The notes under the pieces: model-generated
Databases searched by the model: none
What the model was told of the DNA's origin: nothing
What the model saw: only the letters and a program-made list of their open reading frames with translations
From: Trametopsis cervina
Taxonomy: Eukaryota; Basidiomycota; Agaricomycetes; Polyporales; Irpicaceae
DNA length: 64,000 nt
Reading direction: 5' to 3'
Assembly: GCA_022385755.1 (NCBI GenBank)
Contig: MU278350.1
Location: 1,006,905 to 1,070,904, forward strand
Made by a program: the position numbers and the translations under genes
In this document: positions 33,504 through 45,526 of the stretch, piece by piece
How the letters are laid out: the number at the start of each line of letters is the position of its first letter
Position numbering within the stretch: position 1 is the first letter of the stretch

Positions 33504-34883
33504 CTAGGTAGTGCCGTTCGGCAAGCATTGAGAGAACCACTAATAAATACAGTAGAGGTCAGCGAGAATGCAGTTGTCAAAACCTCGCATTACGCACAGC
33601 GTTCCAGAACTTGCAATATGTGCCGTCTACACAAATCGTACCTCCAATAAACCCGGTACCTATTAGAGTTGGGGAGTCAGTGACAATTATCCGTGTTTTT
33701 CAATGACTGTGGGTATTCACCTCCACATTGACCCCACTATACGATCGGCGCAAAACGTTGTTAGCCGCGTAAATGATACAGGTGTAGGTGGACTATACGT
33801 ACCACAGGAACTTTGGTAGCCGACGGCAAAGGCGCTGAACTGCTTGGGCAAGGACCCTCAATTGTTTGTCCGTTAGGCAGGAAACATTCTACAGGTGGCT
33901 TGGATGAAGAAATAGGAGGCAACGGCGTCGCACTTATACTCGTAGAAGGAGGCAGCGGGAATGTGGTAGTGGTCGGGCACGGTCCCTCGATGGTCTGCCC
34001 GTTGGGCAAGAAGCAGTCTGCGGTGGTCACAGGAGGAGGAGCTGGGTGACTAGAGATAGTGGTGGTTGGGCACGGCCCCTCGATGGTCTGCCCATTGGGC
34101 AAAAAACAGTCTGCGGTGGTCACAGGAGGAGCTACGGAAGTAGGGATGGTGATGGTTGGGCACGGCCCTTTGATGGTCTGCCCATTGGGTAAGAAGCAGT
34201 CCGCGGTGGTCGTACCTGGCGGGTATGTTGTCGGTATTACCGGAATCACAGAAACTGACGATGTTATTGATGTGAAGGGGCCACCGGGCACATGGCTCGG
34301 GCACGGTCCTCCGCCAATCACGATCACGGTCGTTCCGCCAGGGAGGATGCAAGTCTCCCGAGGTGGGGGCGGAGCGCTGGTCATTCCATTGCTCGTATCT
34401 ACAATAAGGGACAAACGTGAATATCTCGCAGCAGTGATGAATCATGGGCACCCGTGAGGCTTGCGTACAGTAAGTGGAGTCCGCTGATTCCGTAATAAGC
34501 GTAAGTTATACGATGTCAGCGTTATAATTGGGAAATTGACGTACCGGGGCCGGGGGGTGTCCATGTCATAGTACCCGAGTCCACAGACGGAGTGGGCGTG
34601 GACGCAGTGCTTATAGATCTCAATGTCGTTGGTGACGTCGTAGTGCTCGATGTTGTGGAAGGACGAATTGTTGTCGGTGGGACGGGAGGGTGAATCCCGA
34701 CACTGGTTGGTACACCAGTGGGCGTTGTTGCAGCCTTTTCGCGGTCAGCCAACTGAGAGTAAAATTATGAACGTCAAGACAGGATGCTGCGAAGTTGATC
34801 CAGCTTACCACAGCTCCATAGCCAGAAGGGAGGCCGCCAGAAAGAGCGCAAACAAGCGCAACTGCAGAGAGTGAGAGCTTCAT
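33504..34883 (-). CDS. Secreted Ser/Thr/Pro-rich protein with Cys-pair repeats and C-terminal CBM1
   Basis: Extracellular protein, 330 residues, from six exons: 34809-34883, 34545-34752, 33803-34398, 33721-33736, 33598-33659 and 33504-33539 (993 nt, phases consistent). A signal peptide (MKLSLSAVALVCALSGGLPS) leads to a Thr/Ser/Pro linker that is probably O-glycosylated. Five cysteine-pair units follow, a first degenerate one (CILPGG..GPCP) and four of CFLPNGQTIEGPCP type. The last three exons encode a family 1 carbohydrate-binding module: WGQCGG, TGFIGGTICVDGTYC, KFWNAWFSQCL, with all four cysteines and the aromatic residues expected for cellulose binding. No catalytic domain is present, so the protein probably binds cellulose or chitin on plant or fungal wall. 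The 16 nt exon at 33721-33736 is needed for the CBM1. Confidence 0.82.
33850..34350 (-). repeat. Coding repeat of cysteine-pair units
   Basis: Four close copies of the unit CFLPNGQTIEGPCP lie near 33852-33893, 33975-34017, 34071-34113 and 34158-34203 on the minus strand, with a more diverged fifth near 34295-34350. The middle copies are very alike in DNA, so the array probably expands and contracts. Confidence 0.8.
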
Positions 34884-37388
34884 TCCAAGTACGGAGGGAA
34901 GACTTGAAGTTCAGGGATCCGATGTGCTCAATTTATCCTGTACGGAAGGCGCATTAAATGCACATATATCCCATCGGCCAAAGATGCCCATGGCCCAGAG
35001 CGATGTGTGTTGTGCGTTATTGAGACATATCGAAGAATATCCGCCATTGACAGTTACGGCTGCCGGTGAGTGATAAGAATGGCCAGGGGCACTCAAACAT
35101 GGCAAGAATATTGAACATATGCAGACGCCAGATACGAGATAGGTCAGAAGGCGGTTCGAACATGATCTTGGCGGATGGTCAGCGACACAACCTTTGGTAT
35201 AATTTTACCGAGGGCAGCGATGTCTTCATCACGGGAACGCTTGTTGAATTCAAAAGTATGATCAGCTTCGGGAAGACGTTATATCGGTAGATAGACGGAC
35301 TTTATGAATTGCAGAGGAGTATATAGACCATTGCAGGCCGCTAATGAGCTTGTCTTGGTACTCTTCAGTTTTGTTGTCCGTGAAAATCCGCAGACGGGAC
35401 TGACTACACTGTCGATACGAACTGATCATCACGGTGAACAAACTGGCTGCGCTACCCTGCGCTATGATGTCAGATTGTTCTGCTGCAGGATGACATTGAT
35501 GCCTACGACACGTTGAAAGCATGAACTATTTCTTTGTAGTAGTACGAGACGCTTGCGGCTGGCTCTCCGATGCAAGATGACAAAAGTCTTCGGGCGACTG
35601 AATACCGATGGGGCCATCGGCAAGTAGTCGAACGGCAGATATCGAACAGGTTCGACCTTGCAAGCCCGAGACATGATCTACGGGAAAGTACAGGAAGGTG
35701 CTGAAGCATGGCGCGTACATCTCCGCTTGCACTCCAGTTGCTGCAGGGTTCGATGAGTGATCATGCCGCTGCCGCTGTGACACCTGTCGCGGGAGACGCC
35801 GCCGACAGGATCAGCGTGAAAGCACAGTCCTTGCATATTGTCGCAGACATGGCGTTAACTGGCTGATCATCACTATGTAATGGTTAAGTTACCCGCCGCT
35901 TTGACAGAGATCATCTGGACAGAGGGTGGCGGTGACCAACTTGCGACGCACTTTCCAGTAGTGTATAGTCCCAGTGCCGCTATAGGCAGACTGGCATGTC
36001 CAGTTCGAAGAAGCATATGGTAGCTATGCTCACTGTACAGTGATAACAGCATTAGAGCGGATGTCACTTCGGGATCCGACTTCGGTTCCCCGATCTACAA
36101 TGATGAAAATGCAATCTGGGGCGAACGGACGAGAGACTCACCCATATCACATGTCGTCGGTGTAAGGGAACACGAGTGGTCTGAGATATCTCGCACGGAC
36201 CTGCCAGCATATCACGTACTGAGCTTCAGTGACTGCAGTGCCTCAGCTTGGTGGATATCAGCAGCATATCAGGATGTATGATGTGCCGCACGTACCTTGG
36301 TCACTCGATGGGTGACCAAACACCGCTCTAATTGAGGTCTGTATTTATTTGAGGATATCGCGAAATTGGTGTCATGCTTGGGTGTCATGCTATGAAACTG
36401 ATTGGAGCGAATTCCACTTTCACTAGTAAACGGCAGGTAGGCGATATTCATTACGGTACATGACCCAAGGCCACGAAGAAGGTTTCTACACCTCCATGTT
36501 ATGTGGCAGAAAACATGGACAACCTGTCAGCCAAGGACGGCCGTCAGGTAGTCGTTCAACTAGCAAACCTAAGACTATGCAATCTGGTTTGGGTTGTCTA
36601 TTGGGATACTGATCAGACGGTTCACGCACTCCGCTTGGGCACAGCCATGATTATTCCATTCGAGCCTGACCACTTTTGTGTATGCGGTGACATAGGATTT
36701 CCATTTGGCGTATGTCTCACCAGTCACGATTATAGATGAAGAGGAAGGATAATCTGGGGACAATGCGACATGAGGACAGTGACCAGCTGCGATAGTTTTG
36801 GCACACGTACGTTGGTTGTAATCACCCTGTCGTCATGCTGACCGACTTGGGTGGCAAGGAGATCATGGTTACTGCTTAGAGAGTTCTGAAGGAACTGATT
36901 GGCTGCGCCTGCCTGATCCCGGAGGATACACCCAGGAGAATGTCAGTCGCCGTGGACGTATCGTTTCCTTATGTTCGAATCAGACTGCAGAGCCCCAAGG
37001 TAATGTGTTTCGCCTTCATTACATGCATGTAATAAGCGCGTCGTGCAGTAACTGTAAGCAATAGTTAGCTGCGTCTTTGACAGGCCTGGTTGACTAGAAT
37101 GTTCAAAGAGATGCGACGGTCTGCTGGGAGTAGAGTGGTTGCCTCATGTGTAGAGAGGAGGCGATGAGCGTTGAGGAGAGCAAGCACGCTTGATCCGCTG
37201 GTGAGAAAGTGACCTGCAGATCAACCCGAGCCAGAGGGCCATCACCAACCAATCGGTCGAACAATTGACCTCAGTCTTTGTTCCCTTCACGACCACTCCC
37301 TTATTGCCGACCTCTTAAGCAGTACCACAACAGGATCTGAAAACTCTACACCCTACCACCATCTCCCTCACGACAACACACGCACAGC
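34884..37388. other. 2.5 kb spacer with unassigned coding-like stretches
   Basis: No gene could be modelled. Three + strand stretches have protein-like composition: 35708-35866 (MARTSPLALQ.. to a stop), about 35879-36021 (MVKLPAALTE..) and about 36039-36270 (containing SGSDFGSPIYNDENAIWGER). They are in different phases with no clear introns to join them. A further 78-codon frame is at 36503-36739. They may be remnants of a decayed gene. The last 300 bp are the CT-rich promoter of the MAP kinase. Confidence 0.3.
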
Positions 37389-38983
<1,595 letters not shown>

Positions 38984-39675
38984 CCAAGCGCTCTCATACC
39001 CTCTGACGTTTGTTTTCAACCGATCTGTGTACTATCTATGTGTCATAAAGAGGTTCTTCAGTGTTCTTTTCCTCCTGGTGTTGCTGTGCATACTCATTAC
39101 CATCTTTACTGCTCTCGTAATCGTAGAAAATAACAAATGCTATCCCCTCGTGTACACCACATCTTCCGCTCAACACACATGTTCGTAGTGAATGTGTCAC
39201 CCCTCTGCCTGAGCCGTTATCGCCTCGCACCGTTTATACGTACGCCGAGCCACACGCCGACCGTTAAATAACCGATCGATGACCAAGATATTCATGCAGC
39301 GGCGAAGCCTGTGCACTGTCCGAAGCCCGATACGTATTTTGTACGTTTACCGATCCCGCCTTTCTGTCCACGTGTTGGCGGTCGGGCATGTGCGCCTGAA
39401 AACATGAAGAATCGGGGGTCTTATAGGCGAACATCTGGCCAAGACATGCTGTGCCCGTCGGCTCTGTATTCTCACCGACATAAAGAGCGAGACAGACTTG
39501 GCCATCTGTGATGCAATCCGCACATATTTTGAGAGGAACGCTGAACATCGTGAAAACGTAGAAACAATCAGTGCCATCAAACACAACTCCCGTTGTCCAA
39601 CTGCGAATATGCATTCATATCGCTTCTGCATTGTTGGGATTGTTTTAATCGAGGAGACATGATCAACTACGCAGA
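38984..39675. other. Convergent 3' spacer between MAPK and PWP2
   Basis: No supported gene. A 116-codon frame at 39264-39614 (-) overlaps another frame on the same strand and has no domain, so it is probably chance. Confidence 0.4.
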
Positions 39676-42600
39676 TTAGGGGCCTTCCATGTCGACGTCA
39701 GTCTCCTGCTGTTTCACCTTGGACTGATCGATGAGGTACGACAGTGTTGAGCTATTTTCATCACATCTGGATACGTACGATGGGGCTCAGCCGGGAGATC
39801 ACAGAATGACAGTTATAAACTCACAGTCTAGAAATGGATTGCTCAGCGTCCATTAACCCCTTCTGCAGCATCCTGAAAACGCTGGCATGCTCGCCCGATC
39901 TGTCTCGTAGGTACCTGCCGTGTGCATGCAACAGCGCCGTCACCCACAAGAGATCGAATTCGAGGTGCGGACTCTTGTCGAGGTGTTCAGCGACAAGCCG
40001 AAGCATCTGTGATAGATAGACGACAGGCAATTGGCGGGCCATCAGCCGGATGTCTGTCCGGGGGATGGTTTCATACACTTTGTGGATGAGCGGCTTCTCG
40101 TTGAGCCGGTATGCCATGACGAGTGCTTTGAGGTATTCACGTTTCGAAAGGACAGATAGTAGCGACTGGGGAGTGAGGTCAATGTCCAGGTCAAACGGAT
40201 CGAATGTCATGGTGTCGTCGAGGGAATATATCAAGAGGCCTTCAGTTGAAGCTGCCGCCCACGCTCGGCCCGTAGGTGAGAACCGTACGCATTTCGTTCG
40301 AGCCTCCTGACGATACCTTCGTTTCGACAAGTCACCTCTTGTTACCCCGGGCAGGCTGTGGTCGATCCTATCCTCCAGGTCACTTTCGTCCCCTCTGTCA
40401 TCCACAAGATCCAGGTTGCCCGCCTCCGTCACTCTCCGGCTGTCTAGGAACTCCTCCGTGCCATCCAAGCTGAGGTTCTGCGATATCTGGAACTTCTTCA
40501 CCATGACACCATCGCGAACCTCGTATATCACGACATACTTGCTATTCCCGCCCGCAAGTAAACATTGGCCGTCCGCGCTGTACGTGAGGCTGTTGAATGA
40601 CTTGCCAGAAGAGTTGTTCGAGGCGGCCATGCGGTCGTCTGCCTTTCTGCCACCAGATATGTCTCTCCTGCCTTCGATTGTGTTGGTTTGCTTGCCTAGG
40701 CCAGCATCGAAAAAGAGTATCTGTCCGTCCAAGGTGGAAGCGGCTAGCTCCTTGCCGTCAGGGCGGAAGGCGACGGCAAGCACGTCCGAGTTCATCTGGA
40801 ACGGTTCAACCGCATGAGACCTGTCGAAGATATTCCAGACACGAACACTCTTGTCCCATGAGCCACTAGCGAGCTGGTTACCGGTGGGAGAGAACGCCAA
40901 GGATGATATGGGACCTTCATGACCGGCCAGAACATCAAGGAGTTTGCCCGTTTGAACAGACCACAGGAAGACCTCAAACGAATCTGCGGAGCCAGCGGCA
41001 ACTACTTCTCCACTCGGGTCGACGGCGAGACAAGAAAACTGGACGGGTGTAGGCGACGTGAAGGTTCGGAAATTACGGTAGCGAATAAGGTCGAACGCTC
41101 GAACAGTACCATCCAATGAGGCCGAGAAGAGCACTTGACCTTGCTTAGCGAACTCGACAGACGACACTGCAGCCGAATGTTCCGAGAAAGTAACAAAGCA
41201 GAAACCCGAGGTTGTATTCCACACCTTGACTTTGCCGTCATCGCCGCCTGTAGCCACATTCTGACCGTCGGGGGCATATGTGAGGGTGTTCATGTCGAAG
41301 TAGTGGCCTTGCTGCTTCAGGACATAGGACTCCGACTGCCACTCCCACACCAGAAGTTGTCCTAGCTTCCGCGCACCAAATGCGAGCCATTCACCGGATG
41401 GATTTATAGCCACAGACGAGATCTTCTCCTGGGAGATGCTCAGGGTGTGAATATTTGAGAAGGCAGGCATCTCCCACAAACCGAAGACGCCGGTCGAGAA
41501 TCCGATGATGAGGAGATTGGATGCGCGATGGAAAGCGCTACAGACAACTCTGGTATTCGCCTGATTGAAGTAATTTCGTTTATGAACTCCCCATCTTGTA
41601 TGGGCAATTTCATTAGCAATGCGAGCCGCGTCTGCGGACGTGGATGCAATAGGGCCATCGTCCTCCTCGTCTTCATCATCGGACACAAGGTTGTCTGTCT
41701 TCGCCTTCCACGTGAAGACCGCGCCGTCACGACTGACGGTATAGATCTACATGTACAGTATATTAGCCTCGTCGTCTGCTTTACAAGGCCGCATCACAAA
41801 CCGTTTTGCCATCAGCAGAAAAGTAAGCATTGATGACCATGTCGCGATGCCCAGCGAAAGTCTTCGGTCTGAAACCTTCAACGGGATCCAATGTGAAAAG
41901 GCGAGCCGTCATATCACGAGATGTTGTCAAAAAGCATCTGAAACGAGTTCACTGTCACCCTTCTTCCTGGAAAAGACGAAGATGTCATACCTGGAATCTG
42001 GGGACCACTCGATGCTGAACACTTCATCATGATGTCCCGTATATGTACGGTATAATACGAAGGGCGCAAACTCCCTAACTAGATGGTTTGGTGTTCTCCA
42101 GACTTGTACATGTGAATCGTGCGTTACGGCGATAAATCTGTGGTTCAATTGTTGGTGAGTGGTCTTAGCAGTGGGTATCGAGTCTTTGTAAGGCGTACTT
42201 TCCATCTGGAGAAAATTGAATGGCCTTCACCGGTTTTTTGAAGTTGTGGTGATGTAGAACAATCCCTCTCTTCACATTTACGAGTAATGCTCGACCATCT
42301 GCAGCGGATGTTATTCGAAATAGAAACTTGAGTAAAGCGCGACAGACTGCACACCTTCGTCCACACTTATGAGAACGTTTGAGTCAGGACTCAACGCTAT
42401 CGACGCTATATTTTTGCGGTTTTCGAATGGGAAAGTGTACGACTTGTTGCTGTAGGCATGTTTGAATAGTGCGTAGACGAAGCATGATCTGTACGCACTT
42501 TACGAGATCAAATGCAGACACCCTGTTACCCACCGGGCTGAATACAGTATTGCCGTCAGCCGTGAAGACAATATTGCCTTGTCGATAGACAGTACCACAG

Positions 42601-42682
42601 AGATTGGAGAACTAGTAGGGACGTTACACAGAATCCTTCAATTTGCAGAAATGAATTGACAGACCTTGAAGTTTGCCTTCAT
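39676..42682 (-). CDS. PWP2: Periodic tryptophan protein 2 (U3 snoRNP / UTP-B subunit)
   Basis: WD40 protein of the UTP-B complex in the small-subunit processome, acting in 18S rRNA maturation in the nucleolus. The start is ATG 42680-42682 (MKANFKFSNLCGTVYRQGN, the family's typical opening). The first six exons hold the first propeller, for example ALSPDSNVLISVDE, HHHNFKKPVKAIQFSPDG and TGHHDEVFSIEWSPDSR. The large exon 39821-41686 holds an acidic linker, then KRNYFNQ and the second propeller (GGDDGKVKVWN, SGSWDKSVRVWNIF). It ends in the Utp12-type helical region (REYLKALVMAYRLNE). A short last exon gives the acidic end VDMEGP. About 900 residues, close to the yeast length. No defects are seen. 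Confidence 0.95.
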
Positions 42683-42833
42683 CCTATGTGCTGAGCTTTG
42701 CTCTTTCTATACGCCACGTCGGTCCTGTGTAACGAGCGCAATTCGAACGCGGAGAGGATGTCAAGGATGAAGCGCAAGGAAGAATGAGCATATGCGATCC
42801 ACAAATGTGAATTGACAGACGCCCACTAGGAAA

Positions 42834-43151
42834 ATGTTATGGGCGTCTACCACAATAGCCAAGAAGGCCGTTACGCCACCTTCTCCCGCGCTGGCTGGTC
42901 TAATCGATAACTGGACCAATAGTGAATTTGAGAAATTCGTTAAAGACCTTGAAGATCTGGTCAACGAGTGTGTTCCGTTTTACTTTCTGCGACCGTGCCT
43001 GCTGCCTACCTAACAACGCGCGCACAGTTTGGGTATACAGCCTGGATTGGAACAATGGAATCGAGCAGAAGACATTTGGGCACGAGTTATTGAATTAGAG
43101 GCTGCCTTCTGGCCTGGTCGAGACGAAGAGATGGCGAAATTGGGGAACTAG
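42834..43151 (+). CDS. Truncated TENA/THI-4-like paralog (C-terminal part only)
   Basis: Exons 42834-42967 and 43028-43151 give 85 residues (MLWASTTIAKKAV.. to ..EMAKLGN). The sequence aligns with the C-terminal third of the intact gene at 43436-44286: FEKFVKDLEDLVN against LKYIDDITELISK, and GIQPGLEQWNRAEDIW..FWP against DIRQGSEAWRSAEEVH..FWP, with the intron at an equivalent place. The first 130 residues or so, carrying most of the TENA fold, are missing and were not found upstream, where only 150 bp separate it from PWP2. It is either a truncated duplicate or a pseudogene still keeping an open frame. Confidence 0.55.
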
Positions 43152-43435
43152 TCTGTGCCAGTGGCTGATCGAATAAAGCATTAATAGTGCTCATCCGGCG
43201 GGTACACCCTCGACACCCAATTGTATGTATGAGAGCGCCGTTCTGAGTTCAATGCGCGTTATCTGCATACATCGTCTTGTCTATACAATCTCGCTTGCTG
43301 AAGGATCGCTGGGAGAGATAGCACGACGCGTTCGCGGCACTAGCAAGTATTGCGTTCGTATCATGTGATTGCGGTATGGCCCCTGTCTCGAATATCTGCC
43401 TCTCCAACTCACATTTCGCTCCAACAGTCCGCATA

Positions 43436-44286
43436 ATGCCCTCGCAACACCACCAAAACCTCGTAGATCATCTACTCAGTCGCTACATTCACTCCCCTAC
43501 AAAACCAACCGGCCTCATCGCGCTCGCCGGCGGCCGAAGCAGTGACCGGAAGGAACTCTCCAAGTGGTCTTTATATCTTGCTCAGTATCGTCTATTCGCT
43601 TGCCATGCGTACCCATGTTTCATTGGGCACATGGTGGCCTCCATACCTTTCTCTTCTTTACATGCGGCAGGATCTACAGAGGAAGAACTCAATCAACGTA
43701 CCGCGGAGCTTTTGGCTTTCGATTTGGAACGGATCACCAGCGAGACGAGATTAACCATGCAAACTGCATTTCGATATGGCTTCGATATTGGGCGTTACCG
43801 CCCCAGGAAAGAAACCAAAGACCTCACTGCGGAGATGATCAGGATAGGGGCTAGTGGAAGGTTGTCCGATGGGTTGGTCCTCATATGGACCCTGGGTAAG
43901 GTAAGGATGCTCTGTGCAGCCGATCAATTCAAGACATCTTATTTGTGTTTGGTAGATCATTGAAGATGCATGGAGCGGTGTCATAATGGAGTTGGAAAAT
44001 ACTGGCCGCGACGTGCCAGAGCCATTGAACACCTTATACGATGCCTGGATAACTCATAAATACCTCAAGTACATCGATGATATCACGGAGCTGATTAGCA
44101 AGTAAGTTGTCATATGTCATACCATCCTATATGCGCTAAAGTTGGTCCAGATTTGATATACGGCAAGGCAGTGAAGCTTGGCGTAGCGCTGAGGAGGTCC
44201 ACAACCGTGTCGTAGAGCTTACGGACAGCTTCTGGCCTCTAGATGGGGATGAATTGAGATACCTAGACTCAGACGAAGAGTACTAG
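43436..44286 (+). CDS. TENA/THI-4 (thiaminase II-like, haem-oxygenase fold) protein
   Basis: Exons 43436-43900, 43956-44101 and 44151-44286 give 248 residues. The family is a helical-bundle fold found in thiaminase II (TenA) and in the C-terminal part of yeast Thi20. Visible features: an N-terminal helix (HHQNLVDHLLSRYIH), LSKWSLYLAQYRLFACHAYP, the aromatic-rich pocket helix; FIGHMVASIPFSS; then LIWTLGKIIEDAW and a helical C terminus ending SFWPLDGDELRYL. The upstream ATG at 43376 would add 20 residues; the one at 43436 was preferred because it starts directly before the fold. Whether it acts on thiamin breakdown products is unknown. Confidence 0.75.
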
Positions 44287-45526
44287 ATGCTGGATTACGG
44301 GCTTCCTGGGCTTTCACTATACATCTGTGGAATCAAGTTTTCTAGCGAAGTACAAAAGGATTGCGCGTCAGTGATTCCGTTACTCACCAAATCTCTACTG
44401 TCCATTCACATCTGACTGTAAAACTATTGCATGGTCAGCTGGCGACATCCCAAACTGGGAAGTTGCCCAAGGTAGCGACTCGGCGCTAACCAATTTCAAC
44501 CCTCGCGCGTTCGACAACTTCATTTACCGCTTTGTTCAACCTGTCCAGGATCCAATACTGATCCAATCTAATGTCTCGTCTACATTATATCTGAGTGTAA
44601 AGAGAGTGAGGTTGAGTACACGAATACTGACGACGGACATCCCCTACACCATTGCTTCCTGATATTCTATCGGCAACCGCCCTTCTTTGTCGCTCCGGTC
44701 AGATCGTGAAGTCCTTTGAATTCCACATACCTGCTCGACGGACCCAGCAATTGTCCGATGAATAAAGTTTCTACAGACCTTCTCTAACAGCAAGACCATC
44801 CGTAACTTCACGGGCCTTTCTATGGAGGCCAGCGGGGCAGTGAGGATAATGGAACCCTAGTCGAACCCAAGGCGTTGCGGTGAATTGGGTCCATCTACTG
44901 TTGATTGTGTAGTGGTAAGAGCAGCATAGAAATGTGCCCAAGAATGCAGCTATCTCACTGACAAGGCATCTACAGGTCTATTCTTAGTTCAAGCAAAAGC
45001 ACTGAGTGTGTGAAGTTTCGGTTTCACCTGTACGCTATGCTCTTGCTATTGCTCGCTTTCAGCAGATTTTCGTTGCCTCCACTTGCAAATCCACGCTCTC
45101 AACTCCTACATGGAGGCAAAACCCCGATGTTGTACGTGTGATGCATATGTGTCTGTGATCTGAGCTCATGTTTGGAAAGGGACATGCCGCGGTTACATCG
45201 ACAATTCTAACTCCCGACCGAACTACCATGGAGCGATGACCGCGCTCATACTTGGCAGGCCGGCGCAGGGTGAAGCGCGAGCTGTGGGTGTCATTTGGAA
45301 AGTTGTCGTAATGGCACAGGCTCCCAATATATCAGCTACCTGGACTGCGCATATACTGGCCATACTAAAACACACTTGCTCGCCAGACACTCACTACTGG
45401 CTCTTCCCGTAGTACCAGCTGCAAGGTGAGTGCGTCTGCGGTGTGCGTATGAAGTTAGCGGTGGCCCTCATACACACTTTCTGTGCAGCCAAGCATATTC
45501 CTATACACCTGTCGCGCACTTCTAGC
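44287..45526. other. Intergenic region before the first WW-domain gene
   Basis: No gene is seen in 1.2 kb. A GTGAGT donor at 45425-45430 and an acceptor at 45488 look like a leader intron of the next gene, matching similar introns at the other two paralogs. Confidence 0.45.

Noticed and set aside
34059..34457. + strand frame with repeated GHGPSMVCPLGKKQS units
   Set aside because: The repetition is the antisense reading of the CFLPNGQTIEGPCP array in the CBM1 gene.
39264..39614. 116-codon open frame between MAPK and PWP2
   Set aside because: It lies in the convergent 3' spacer of two well-defined genes, overlaps another frame on the same strand and has no recognisable motif.
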